From Neckera pumila (lineage: Eukaryota; Streptophyta; Bryopsida; Hypnales; Neckeraceae): a DNA stretch of 64,000 nucleotides. The notes under the pieces are model-generated. The model ran no database searches. It was not told the origin of the DNA and saw only the letters and a list, made by a program, of their open reading frames with translations. Positions 24,391-36,240 of the stretch are shown here, one piece after another. The translations under genes were made by a program, and so were the position numbers. The stretch lies in assembly GCA_963969595.1 (NCBI GenBank), contig OZ018408.1:13699823-13763822 (forward strand), written 5' to 3'. Positions within the stretch are counted from its first letter, which is position 1, and every line of letters begins with the position of its first letter.

Positions 24391-27300
24391 GATTTTATGC
24401 TATTGCTTTTTGGAGTTCACTTTATTCTTCCAAATTTATTTTTCTACTTTAGAATTGACTTTTACTGACCTAAGTTACTAATGGATGAAAGTTGGTCGGT
24501 AATCAACGGTTAGAACTTCATCTACTAATTATTGTTGACCTAAATTTCTAAGTTGACTTTTGTTTTCACTTTTCCCTTCTAAATTACTCCTGATTTTTAG
24601 ATTTTTAGGCTCTTATCTTTTTGGATGATTTTTAGGTAGATTCATTAGATTTTTAGGTGAAACTTCATCCGCTTGTAACTTCTTTGTTTTAACTCAGATT
24701 TTGACATACTTTATCTTTTTGGAAATCTTTAGACCTCTACTTTCTACTTCTATGCAAAAATCTGACTTGACTTGTTGCCTAGGCTACTCTAGTTCTTGAT
24801 CTTAATTAGGAGAGATTTAGACAAAAAAAAGTGGGGTTTTAGCGGCCGACCTTGTATTGTAGGTCATGGATGAGGTTGTCGAGGTTCCCCCCTTTTGCCA
24901 TCTCTTCCCTCTTGGCACTTGCGCAATTGCTTGAATGATTTCTTGATTTAGGAAGATTTGGGGTTGAAGTGGCAGATTTGAGTAGTTACTCCTTTTTTTC
25001 CTTCCCTTTATTTCTCTTCCCCTGTCTTTCTCCCCTACTCTCTTACACCACGACTTTTGCTTCCAATTTTCTTACAACTTAGTGGGCATGTTCTTTTTAG
25101 CGTCTTACACCTACACCTTCAATGGATCAAATTGGTTGTGGGGATTTTCTTAATTTATGCACTATTGATCATCTTCCCCAACTTCATCCTCTTCAATTTC
25201 CACTTTCTCACAAGTTCTTGTTTATATTTGGAGAGCTTGGTGAGTGGTGAATGTTGAATAGAATACTTGGTGAGTTTTGCAGGTTGCTTCTATTTTCCTA
25301 GTTAGTCTACTTCTCCTACTTATTTTCCCAACTTCTAACCCTATAGTTTCTAACCTTACTCTAATCCTATCTACTAGTAGTTTCGAAGCCTCCTAATCCT
25401 CTCTACTTGTAAGTTCTAAGAAACCTTTTCTTTCTTGTTCCCCTAATTTAGGTTGGGTTGTAAGTCCTTTTTTTTCCTCCCTTGATTCCCTCCAAAAGGA
25501 AGATTAGGAAAAAAACACACAAAAAAAACCAAAATTTGAGAGGCGTAGCCTGCCTAGGCGGGTGGAGCAAAGCTTGCTGGGCGGGGCCTTTGTTAGCTGC
25601 CGGTCTGGCAAGTATTGGTTGGCTAAGTAGCTGCTGCCTACTACTTGGAGCTGGCTGGCCTGGTGCTCGGGCTGATCAGGGTGTTGGATTGGTCCTTTTT
25701 TTTTTCTTTTTTTTTTTCTCTTTCTCCTTTTTTAGAAAAAATTTGATGTGTGCCAATGAAAATAATCCAAGGTGAACATTGACCGGGAGGAAACCAGTGT
25801 ATCTGATTAATTCTAATTTTTGCGTGGGTTACCATCTTGATGTGACTTCTACATTCTTGGACGCTAAACTATGAAGGTTTTCAAGCTTGTTTTGGAAACT
25901 AAACTTTGAAAAAGACAAACAGGGGGGTTCAAAGCTTTGCTGTCGAGTTGGATTTAACACCAACTCTAGGACTTCTTTAACCCCTAGGTTCAAAGCTTTG
26001 CCATACGGTGGGATTTTTAACTCACGCTCTAGGATTAAAAGAACTAAGAGTCAAAGCTCCGTCATCTCAGAAGGGGGGCCACACGATGAAGGACAACTTC
26101 AAAGAAAGAAAGTTTCTAATTTAGGAAAACGACAACCCGGGGGGTTCAAAGCTCCACCATTCTTGGGGAAGAGCCACATACAAAAGACACTTTAGAAAAG
26201 GACACAAAGACCCTAACTTGGAGGAACACGACTACGGAAGTTAGTACAAGATACGTGGGTTAGTACAAGACAACTTAGACACTAAAGGCCCTTTAAAGCG
26301 GCATCGCCAAAGTACGATGAGGGGTGACCCTAGAATTAGTACAATACTTCAAAAGAACTCTCAAGTACAAGTTAGTATCTCAACACAAAACCTTTCAATT
26401 CACAAGTTAGTGACTAAAAAGACTCAAAACAAAGCCAAATGACTTACAAAAACCACACACAAGATTGTAGGCCCCCCAAGGCCTTCAAAAGCTGAAAATT
26501 ATACAACAACGGAGCTAAAAGTGCTCCAAAAACATCGTAGGAGTTTCTTTGGCAAAAACGTCAAAAAATCCAATATAAGTAATGCTTTAGGAAATGCTCT
26601 AGGGAATGCTCTAGGGAGTAAGAAAAGACCCCATGTTGACTTGATCCAACTTCGTGCGCACTTGAGACGCCAGTCAACTTCATGCAAATCCTGCCACGTG
26701 GTTAATTTGGAGGAATGTCAATGATTGGGCCTCCTCTCGGTATTGGAACGTCATGAAACTTGTCAGAGCGCATTATTAACATTAAGAAAGTTATCCTAAT
26801 TTTTAATGAGATTTTACGGCAAACCTGGAGAATTTTCATGAATTTCCTCTTGTTGATTTAGGCAGTTGACCATTTGGAAATGGTATTTCCCAAAAAATTT
26901 CAAAACTTCTTGGGGAACCTCTCATGGAGTTTTCCAAGAGATGTGCAAGTTTATAATTCTTCACCCTACACACTCTAGTCAGGAGGGAAAATTCACCTCC
27001 TTGAAGTAATTGACAGTCGGGGAATCTTTCACATGCAAGAATATCTTAGCAAATGGATTTTGCTTTTGACCTCCTAGCATGTTTCCAAACCAAGAGCACA
27101 ATCCGGCGGTCGCAGATTCCTTCGCTGGCCCATTTTGAAAAAGTAATTCCTGCTGGTTAACATTTGGAGTTTCTACTATTTCAACGATAGGATTGGGAAA
27201 CTGAAACCTCTCTGGGGGAATCTATCCAAGGATCTATCTAGACTTCCTTCGGACCACTTTCAGCCAGGTAGAGTCACATATACTACATTTTAGGCTATTT

Positions 27301-27509
27301 TGGGTAAAAATCCTCAAACCTTTGAATTCCCGCTACTTCTTGGGTTCTAACCTATTTACAAGAAGGATTTAGGGATCTTTAGGGAAAAAATCCTATTATT
27401 GACCAAATGCTACATTGGTATGTAACAACCCTAATTTGGTCTTTTATTCTTTTGTGGTCTTTTTGTATTTTTTTATAACTCAAATTACAAAATTTCGAAA
27501 AAAAGAAAA
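24391..27509. other. Intergenic region with low-complexity and short repeats
   Basis: No gene recognised. A GC-rich pocket at 25540-25680 sits in pyrimidine-rich DNA. At 25925-26160 the phrase TTCAAAGCTYYRCC recurs four times at irregular spacing. A short tandem run GGGAATGCTCTA lies near 26580-26620. Frames of 60-100 codons in this stretch have no recognisable family. Confidence 0.35.
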
Positions 27510-28500
27510 TTATGAATCCCAAGTGATGAATTGGGAGCTTACACTTGTTGGCAAAGAAAGTTTACCATGAAAGGTTGGAATGCCAGAAGGGTAGAGAGAA
27601 TGAGCAATAGTATTTTTGTCCTTTGGTGCTGCATGTGGCATGGTGGACTGAGCTTGACCTTTAGTCATATTCAAACTTGTACTCAAAACATGTGAAAGAG
27701 TGGCCAAATAATTCACCATCTCCCCTTGCTTGAATATGGAGAGTCGTGCATTTTTTTAGCCGCCAATGCATTCTTATACAATCTCCTATCTTTTTTGCAT
27801 TGGTACGTATTCCGTTTGTTCACTAAATAACTTTAGTTGAACCTCAATTTCAGAATGCTCCAAATCTTGACTTGATTGTGCTATGTCCTTCATATGTTGA
27901 GCCATCACTTCTCCGGTTGCTTTTGTTGCCTTAGTGATAACAGTATGTCCAGAGACACTCTTCCGTTTCATTGCCGTATTTCCAAGAGGGCGCTTCATAT
28001 GGAAGCCAATGTATTGAATGAGCTTATCACATGAGGTGTGGCTATTCATAAATGGCGTGGAATATATCTCGAGCAAAATGATGTGTCAAACCCTCTGTCT
28101 TGCGGTTGTCGGGAGAGAGCTCCCAGTAGTCAAGTATGTTTTGTCCCGTCTTGTTGAAGTAGCCCATGATGCGTTTGTAGTTGGGTATTAGCTGGTTCCA
28201 CTTGGTTTTGCATGCCTTCCATCATACGTAAACAACTAAACATGGAAAATGTCTAGCCTACATAACCTCCTGGGAAACATGAAGCTATCTGGTGTTGTTA
28301 GGTGTCATTAAATCTCTACCATCAACAATATCCAAGTCTTCAAGGAACATCTCCCGCTTAGAAGGAATGAGAGCGTGAATTTTGCATGCATTCCAATTAG
28401 GTCCACGGTCCTTTCTTGCACGTTTGGATTGACTTGCACTGTTGTGGAGTGTGCCTATGGGAGGTGGTCAAGAAGTGCTAACAAGAGACCGAGCAGGAGG
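27510..28500 (-). pseudogene. Harbinger-associated Myb/SANT-like protein remnant
   Basis: Read on the minus strand, this carries the trihelix/Myb-SANT-like DNA-binding protein that accompanies PIF/Harbinger transposases. The domain starts near 28420 (KRARKDRGPNWNACKIHALI), continues with PSKREMFLEDLDIVDGRDLM, and near 28215-28080 reads WKACKTKWNQLIPNYKRIMG then NKTGQNILDYWELSPDNRKT and HHFARDIFHA. A C-terminal segment of ~96 codons (27786-28076) and a further piece to 27510 follow in shifted frames. Stops occur inside the domain and before the C-terminal part. It lies tail to tail with the transposase remnant at 21540-22810, but 4.7 kb apart, so it may or may not be the same element. Confidence 0.8.
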
Positions 28501-30580
28501 GGCACTCCGATTCTGCTGTGAACTAGGTTGAAGAATTCTTACAAGTCAAGTTTGAAAAAGTTAATGACCGTAGCTCCATAGGCCGACTTCTCATTTGGAC
28601 ATTAGAAGGTGTATTTTGTCTTATGCAGGTGTGTCATTTTGTAATTCACTAAAGTGGAACAACGGCAAGGGCATTTGAAGAGACATGCAATGCATCGAAA
28701 ATGCAGAAATGGGAAGCGCAAGCGTTATTTGTAGGTAGTTACTGCAATTATTTCACAAGACTTGCTAAGGTATATTTGTCCTCTACATGTGAGTCTTGAC
28801 CATTGGAGATGACCACTAATAAGACAATAAAGGCGGCATTGGAAAATGACAGAGCTTGTGAGAAAAGGTCCTTGCTACATGACCCTTGCATTTCTCTATA
28901 GATCTTGTGGCCTAAGCAATTTCTAATGGTCTGTTTTTGTGGACCTCGGGACTTTAGGATCGCAAGGAAAAAACAAAATAGAACAGGGAGATGAATAGAA
29001 AGAACTTCAAAAACAAAGCGACAAGTAAATACTGCTTCAATCCATGACACAAACGACTAAAAGCACTTTTGACATACACTAGCTAGAAAAATGAATCTAT
29101 GAAATTGATGACTACAAGTATGGATGACATTGACACATGAGAACTTCTTAGCAGATATGACAGCGGCTAGCAAAGGAGCAAGGACTATTGTGAAGTTCAT
29201 TTTGAGAGTTCAATCAGACTGGAAATGTGGAATTTATACTAAGAAATAAGTGTTTGGAGAGGATACTGACCGTCTGTAGGCATTGCTATAGGACGAAGCA
29301 GTGCATTGTAGAATTGAGTATAAGCATGAAGACGGGCGTCAAAAGTCCTGCACATTAGCCTAAATATTAGCAGAAAGAGATTTCAAAGTGAACGTTATAA
29401 TAAGCAAATTTGACTATACCAATTGGTATTACATACTTGAAGTTGAATTCACAAAGTATCAATATGTGAAGCAAAAAATGGATCTTATGAAATGCAGTTG
29501 TGCAAGTTAAATTGCAAGACCACAAATTCAACGATGCAAATCCTATGCAAAAACAAAGTGCAAAATGGAGGCCGTAGGAAGAAGAATGTACTAGGGAGGA
29601 GTTTTGGAGGGCATCGGCAATGCAACTTGCAAAAACGCAGGAAAATGCAACATCAAAATTTATTGCCTCTCAGTAATACCCAACTCCATTTGTTGTGGGA
29701 AATCATAACTATGTTTGCTATATGCAACTGCAAGCCAAACCATGGAATTTGGCAGAAAAGGCGACAATGTTCTTTCGTAGTGCGCCTCAATGACAACAAC
29801 TATAAAACACCGCACTTATAATTTTAAGAAATCCTCAAATTTCTGTTCTTGAAGATAGACTAACTACTTAAAAGCGGCACTTGAGGCTGCAATTCTAGGA
29901 AACAAAAATACAACTTTTTCACTAGCACCGTTCTTTTGCATTTGCCAGCAGGGCCTCCATGAAGGTTTGAGAGTTACTGATTGTCGTTGGTGTGAACAAC
30001 CACTCTTTTGCTGCCACTTACTACCGCTCTTTCACACAACCTAAGGCCAAGTGAGAACGTACCTGAAATTAATTTTGTTTGTAGAAACACCAATATGCAT
30101 TAGAGGGAATTTGAGGCCTTTAGAGGGCTGTTTTAAGCCCGTTCTTCAATTTGACCCAATTATGTGAACAGCGGTACGGGTTGTCAAAAAACCTTTATTA
30201 AACAAAATAAAATAAAAATTGACCTCTCTAGTATGTCACAATTACTAAATCAACTATTGTGGTCTTCAGATTCTTTGCCACCATGACTTCAAGATGAAGG
30301 CGGATCTTTGGTACAACAAATAACTCCTTGTATCAATCAAACTTGGTATAATAATCTTCCATCCAATGCTTGAGCCATAATAATCTCATTGCAAGTTGAA
30401 AACCTTGAATTCGACAATCCAGAAGTAACTTCCAAAGATTGTTTTGAAGGTCCTAATATTGAGCAATATCTTAGATTTTGTCATGTAGAAGGAAGTCAAG
30501 GACATAATTGATGGCTGAGCGGCTTTGTCCACCTTTTGTCAAGAGACCAACAAGCAATTTACATTGTAAATACTTTTTGT
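28501..30580. other. Intergenic, TGCAA-rich, no recognised gene
   Basis: Frames on both strands (for example 28748-29050 minus, 29492-29821 plus) are unrecognised. The stretch 29490-29660 is notably rich in TGCAA/TTGCA words, which would suit subterminal repeats of a DNA transposon, possibly the Harbinger element next to it. Confidence 0.3.
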
Positions 30581-30878
30581 CATTAAGAAAATTTTTAGCC
30601 TTCCAAAAGACCGCGAGTTTGGCACCCGCTCGGTGCAATTATGGAAAAAAATCAAAATAACAAATTATTTTTTAATATTTAAAAATTGGGGTGCTGACGT
30701 GGCACGTCAGATTTATATTTTTTTAATATTTTTTTAATATTTTTTTAATATTTTTTTCATCAAATTTTTTTTTTTTTTAATAAAAAATAGTTTTTTACTC
30801 ATTCTGAAATTGCACCAAAGGGGTCCCGTAAATCAATTCCTTAGCGGCCTTCTGGAAGGCTAAAATTTTTCCTAATGC
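30581..30878 (+). mobile_element. MITE of inverted pair (family 4), copy 1
   Basis: A 298-bp element with long terminal inverted repeats: CATTAAGAAAATTTTTAGCC... on the left, and GGAAGGCTAAAATTTTTCCTAATG on the right. The ends continue inward to GGTGCAATT / AATTGCACC. The centre holds a perfect palindrome CTGACGTGGCACGTCAG (30694-30710) and AT-rich (TTTTTTTAATA)n repeats. No coding capacity. A second copy in opposite orientation begins 88 bp downstream. Confidence 0.85.
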
Positions 30879-30966
30879 ATATTCTTGATTTCCCATAGTC
30901 GTAATGCAGAGGTCACTTGTGCTCTTTTTTTGTCTTGTTGTTAGAAGGGGAGGTGATGTCATGAAC

Positions 30967-31280
30967 CATTAAGAAAATTTTCAACCCTCCAGAAGGCCAC
31001 TAAGGAATTGATTTCGGGACCCCTTCGATGCAATTTCAGAATGAATAAAAAAATATTAAAAAAATTAAAAAAATATTAAAAAAATTAAAAAAACATTAAG
31101 AAAATAAAAATCTAACATGGCACTACTAGTGCCACATCAGTATCCAATATTTAGGGGTTTTTTTTTTTTAAATTTAAAAAATAAAAACACTTTATTTTTT
31201 ATTTTTTATTTTTTCTATAATTGCACCGGGCGGGTGTAGAACTCACGGTCTTCTAGAGGGCTAAAATTTTTTCTAATGCA
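30967..31280 (-). mobile_element. MITE of inverted pair (family 4), copy 2
   Basis: A 314-bp element whose left end matches the complement of the right end of copy 1 and vice versa (CAGAAGGCCRCTAAGGAATTG), so the two copies face each other. The centre carries the palindrome TGGCACTACTAGTGCCA (31118-31134). The terminal repeats are about 35 bp long. Long TIRs with no CACTA or TTAA signature would fit a Mutator-like MITE, but the target duplication is not resolved. Confidence 0.82.
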
Positions 31281-33540
31281 TTCGAGAACCTTCCAAATAT
31301 CTTGATAGTATTCTAGCATCTTCTACAGTAGAAGTTTCTATAGTCTTTCAAAAACTTTTGTACTATTTTGGAAGCTTCTATAGTCTTTCAAAAGCTTTCA
31401 TAGTCTTTCATAGAGTTTTGGAAGCTTCCATAGAGTTCCAAAAGAATCTCCTAGATAGTAGTATATATAAAAGTCGAGGTTGAGGTAATCTTCAATCTCA
31501 ACAACACATCTCTTTGTTCTTAGTTCTTGGTTCTAGCTCTAGTTATATACTTCTTGGATTCAAATATCAAGTCTTGTTATCCAAAACTTGTCTTGCCTTG
31601 TCTTATATCTCGTAAATCCGTTATGTAGATTCTAGTTAAGGTTCAATATATTAAAATTCTATAAAGATCTCTAGTTTGACATACTAAAACTCAAGAAAAT
31701 GAAAATGAAAATTGAACTCAAAAACAAAAGAATTTGATAATTTAAAAAAATTATTTCAAACCAACAAAAAATTTGGGTGGTTCTCTATTTTTAATAGATG
31801 GTCCATACATTCTAGTAATAAGGCGTCACCTTGAAGCTACTATAAGTAATGTCATCAATGTACTGTATTTTTCTTTCTATACTATTATAATCAAAGTCCA
31901 TTAAAATAGCATATAAAAATATATTTTTATAAATTATAGTATTTGCAATGCGGTATTCACGAGGTTGCACCACAAAAGGTAAAATAGATAAGTTTAGGGT
32001 TACATTTAGAATTTTGAAACAGTCTTCTTTTCATCGTCACTATTGCACCTAGCCGCCCTATTGAGATCCATAGTACATCTTTTCTTATTCTAATATCCAC
32101 CTTTCTTTGGACATGTTAATATCTGCTTTTCACTATTTGGATATGTATTATCAAGAATATAAATATAAATACATATATATATTAGTTGATATCCTACCTT
32201 AAGCAAAGCAAACTGGTTAAAATTTGTCCTATTATAAATTGAGGCAAATAAATCATCTTCTAAATTTTTGTGTATACTGGTAGATTTCATATCATCAATT
32301 TTTTTCTAGTTTTGATCCTCTATTTTCAAATCCCAACCAATTATTTGGATATTTTTACCAATTGACTTTGTATTAACTATTAGTTCTTTCCAAATATTGG
32401 ACCACTTTATCCATTTATATCCTACATATATATTTGAGCCACTCAAAGTTTAATTTGTGGTAAGAAGACAAGTGCTTTATAGAAGTGGGGATGCAAGAGG
32501 TATAAAAATCCATATAAGATATGTAAATTAAAAAATGAGAGCACTTTCCATAATTAAACTTTAGACCTCCATAACTTTCTATTACAGACTCTAAATTACA
32601 AATAATTTTTTGGAGGTGAAGCTTAATTTGATTTACTACATTTTCTTAGTTTATTACATTTAAAAAAATTTGATATATAATGCTTAAATGAGGTCTGATT
32701 TTCCAATGTGAAAACAATTACTTTGTTTTTTCTTTGAGCTCTTACCTTGCTTCAAATATTCCTTAACCTTTGGGGATTGATGAAGAGCAATGAATTTTAC
32801 TATAAATATAACCTCTTCTCCCCTTCTACTCACAACCAGGACTTTCTTTTTTCATTTTTATGAAGTGCCAAGTTGGAATATAAATTGTTATAGTGGTACT
32901 CCAAATTTCAACATTCATCTACATGTTGGATAGAAAATATCACATTAGTACATATCACATGTCCATAATTCTATTTTCTTCCACAATCTAATGATTCCAT
33001 CTAAGATTTTTTAAATTTGATTTTTTCTAGCAAAAAACTTCATGATTTGTTGCCACATTATAGTCAAACTATTTTTTTTAGGTGCAATTGGCACTATGAT
33101 GCCAAATAAAAAAGCCTTGCTCAAAATATATCAATGAAATTAGCCCTTCATATCACAGGACAACAAATTATTGAGATTTGATAATGAATATGACATTTTA
33201 ATATATCATTTTCATAATTTTATAAAGGATTAATTTGTTTTGTCTTCCAACTCCTTCCATGAGTAATTGCCAACTCTTGATATTTATTTATTATTTAATT
33301 ATAATTAATGCCAACCTTGAGAGCTAGATAGGAGCACATGAAGTGGCATTTTGGGGGCTTTGACCTTCAACCTTTCAACATATACAACCAAAGGGGTGTT
33401 AAACCAATCCCACAAAGTGATACCAATAGGATGGACTTATACCATAGAAAAATGTAGGAATTTTTTATTTGCCACAAATGTTTTTTTTTGCAAATTCTGT
33501 ATTCATATTTGCAATCAGAGACCCTAAATTAGCTAGATGA
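31281..33540. other. Intergenic with repeats and a TATA-like promoter remnant
   Basis: From 31330 to 31445 the phrases CTATAGTCTTTCAAAA and TTTTGGAAGCTTC recur several times. A TATATATAAAA at about 31462, followed by pyrimidine-rich leader-like sequence, resembles an LTR promoter, but no matching partner LTR is seen. At 32535-32710 lies a one-armed copy of the family-2 hairpin repeat. No gene recognised. Confidence 0.35.
32535..32710. repeat. Partial copy of the family-2 hairpin repeat
   Basis: About 175 bp collinear with one arm of the hairpin at 15670-16115 (ACTCTAAATTACAAATAATT, GGAGGTGAAG, then TTAAATGAGGTCTG shared with the copy at 58.6 kb). The opposite arm is missing. Confidence 0.6.
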
Positions 33541-33905
33541 GGTCTGCAACTTTCCCTAGACATAGCGCAAAAAATAACGAGTTTTTTTTTTACTTTTACC
33601 CCGAAAAACACAAAATTTACCTGCTTGTCCCATTTCGTGGGACGGATTTAAGGTCCTGACATGACGACCGTAGTCGATGCACGAACGAAAGTAAGGTTCT
33701 CGGCTGATGGTGGACGAAAAACATTCTGAGTTCCGTGAGTAGGGTTTTGGCGAAGAATTGCCCTTCTGTGCGAGATCGTCTTCTTCGATGGGAGCCCGAT
33801 GCTGTTTTTCTTCGGCGACGATGACGATGCACTTATTCGTGTAATGCATCTTCTTGTTTGAATTCCGGAGCCGAAGATGCGGGAATGATCGGGAAGCCAG
33901 TAAAG
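33541..33905 (+). promoter_or_regulatory. CpG-rich promoter and 5' leader of the PRAT gene
   Basis: GC and CpG content rise sharply at about 33600 compared with the AT-rich DNA upstream, and stay high into the coding region. Several minus-strand frames here are by-products of this composition. No clear TATA box was found. The transcription start cannot be fixed from sequence. Confidence 0.45.
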
Positions 33906-35628
33906 ATGGCAGAGGATGGTTCAGCGGAAAGGCATGGCAGAGGAGTGAGTCCTGGTGGTCGTCCGCTCGATTACCGTGGCAGTGAAGGCTGGATTTCCCG
34001 GATCATCTCCAAATCCCTGGCAGCAGGTTTGCGCCCCGTTCGCCAAGTGATTTCTCGCAGATTGGTGGAGTTTGACATGTTTTATTGAGATCGAGTTGTT
34101 CTCGTTTCGCAATCAAAGGATTGGAGATGCGGTTAGCATTTGAGAAGCGAATTTCTGTTCTTGATTGCGGCGAAAATGATGAAAATGCTGAGAACGGGCC
34201 GTCAGTGGAGTATATGCTTTGTTTTGCGGGCTCGAGGATGTTTATGCTTTTAATTGTGAACGCATCGATTCCAGGAGGTGTTGGTGCGGTAGCAGGGGTT
34301 TTAATTGGAGCAGTGAGGGGTCAACCTGCTCTCCGGTTAGGAGTGACCGTGGGCACCAATTTTCTCGTTGCAGCCTCTTGTTTTGGCGGTATTTCCCCTT
34401 CTGGCAGCTTCTTTATTTTCTTGCACGCATTGTTAAATTCTGGAATCTTAAAACATTGATCTTGAGTACTATGCTTGTATGTGAATTAAAATTCCGTCTT
34501 ACAATCTATTACAGGTGTAGCATTTGAAATTTGAAATTGAAAAAAGACTGCGTTTTTGGTAAATTGTTGTAGTCTTTAAGATAAATTTCGTTTCTATTTC
34601 TAACTTCGATTGCAGTGGCATTTCTCTTCTGCTTGGACTCAGGTGCTCAAGAGATTTCACGAGAGCTTCGAGCCTCTAAGCCGGAGCAATGGGTGGATTG
34701 TGCTATAGGAGGACTTGCCAGTGGTGCCTTGCTGGGACACTTTCAAGGTGTTAAACTTTTTCATTTCTTGTTTTCGTTTTCTGTATCTTAAACGTCGAAC
34801 TTTGGTGTTTCATCCAAATAATTTCTCATTAATCCAAAGTAATGGTACTTTTTGAAAAACAACCTTCCTTTATGACCGATTGCATGAGCAAAATATATTT
34901 GTACAAAGATATATGCAAAGACCCAGGAGGGATTTGAGCATGAAACGGTTATTTGAATTTGAGCGACAAACTAGATGGACTCTGACATCATGATATTGCA
35001 TAAATTAAAATAGTGCACATCATCTTGAAGTCACATTTTGCATAAGTCGTCTTCATTCCTTTGTGACGATGACCTCTTAATGATCACTCTCCATCATGTG
35101 TATGTGGCTTAGTCCATGCCTATGGAATGATCACTTCATCATCGAGCGTGATAACTTTAGTGCCCCCCTTGTCCCTCTTCAGAAGTACATCTGCAACTGA
35201 GCTATGATTGTTGACAGTTCTCTGTTTGATATGAGGGAAGTATACAATAAACTCAAGTAATGACCTGTATTTTGTCTCGTGCTTTTTCAGGTGGACGATC
35301 AAGAGCTCTTCCTATGGGTATTCTGTTTGCCAGTGTTGGCACTGGATTGCAGCTGGGGGCCATCCAATATAGAGAATATCGAATTCGTCACTTCTTGAGT
35401 ACTCTTCCCTCGGAGTCATTGACAGCGGAGAGTCATGCTGAGGTTCCTGCTGTGGTGGAGCAGAAATCAAGCGAGGATAACTCTTGGAGGACACCTGATT
35501 GGTTTCCCATTCAGATGTTAAGTGCTGAAGAGGCTGCGAAGCGTGCGGTAGAACAGGAGAAAAAACGTCAGCAAGCCCTTAAGAACCTCCGAATCGGAGA
35601 ATCGCCGTTGAAGCAGCAAAGTTCATAG
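33906..35628 (+). CDS. Tim17/Tim22/Tim23-family (PRAT) membrane protein
   Basis: Four exons, 33906-34026, 34275-34388, 34616-34747 and 35291-35628, join in frame to 234 residues. All introns are GT..AG. The start at 33906 has the best context (AAAGATGGC); an in-frame ATG at 33885 is possible. Residues ~41-146 carry four glycine-rich hydrophobic segments typical of the PRAT family (GGVGAVAGVLIGAVRG, LGVTVGTNFLVAASCFGVAF, DCAIGGLASGALLG, MGILFASVGTGLQLG). The C-terminus is a soluble tail with WFPIQMLSAEEAAKRA and a charged helix. PRAT proteins are preprotein or metabolite translocators of mitochondrial or plastid membranes; the WFPIQ tail resembles a small plant subfamily of unclear role. From ATG 34085 intron 1 is open and in frame with exon 2, allowing an alternative N-terminus. 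The family is well supported; location and substrate are not. Confidence 0.8.
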
Positions 35629-36240
35629 CATCCTAACTCTTGCATTAACATGACTTGATGCCAGACACGAGCACTCAGTTCTCGCGGTTGGGTTGCCGTG
35701 GGGAACGATTACAAAACAAGAGCATGTCTGAAGGACTTCAAGGGAGCGTAATTTCATTGGAGCGTCCAGACCGTGTGCTAGGTTTATTCGTGAATCACGT
35801 TTGTGCCAGTAATGGATCTGGGATTCTGGCGGTGTGATTATGTTGCAGTTTCGAAAACGAGGTTGTTCATCGTCATCACCTAGAGGCTTAACTTTTGCTG
35901 GGATCAATACAGTGTTTTTCGATCTGCGGTTGGCTCTTTCTTTCGAGCTAGGGGCTCGGTACATAATTGCCAAAAGTGTCCTTGCGATACCTCACCTATA
36001 TCAGGTATCGGCGTGTCTGCTCTCACAGGCAATAAACTCCGTATTCAAGATCACCTGCCACGTGATCCACAGTCTTCCTTCTTCACAGTCATTGAATGAA
36101 CTGAATTTTCAGAAACAGAAGCAGAGACTTCATAAGCAGGACGCAAACCAGGACGCATTTTTGCCTTCATACCGAAAGAGGAATGAATCCGGCCTTAACG
36201 AAGAACTCTCTTTAAGTCCTCAAGTTTTGACATGTTGAAG
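35629..36240 (+). other. 3' region of the PRAT gene
   Basis: Moderate-GC sequence after the stop codon, probably 3' UTR and spacer. A 134-codon frame (35834-36238) is open on the + strand and a 116-codon frame (35623-35973) on the minus strand, but neither resembles a known protein and they overlap each other. Confidence 0.35.

Noticed and set aside
31440..31680. LTR-like promoter with TATATATAAAA
   Set aside because: No partner LTR, primer binding site or TG..CA ends were found, so I only mention it in the description of the stretch.
33556..33849. 97-codon minus-strand frame upstream of the PRAT gene
   Set aside because: Lies in the CpG-rich promoter, overlaps another minus-strand frame, and shows no known domain.
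35834..36238. 134-codon + strand frame after the PRAT gene
   Set aside because: No recognisable family, overlaps an antisense frame, and sits in what should be 3' UTR or spacer. Left as non-coding unless transcript data show otherwise.
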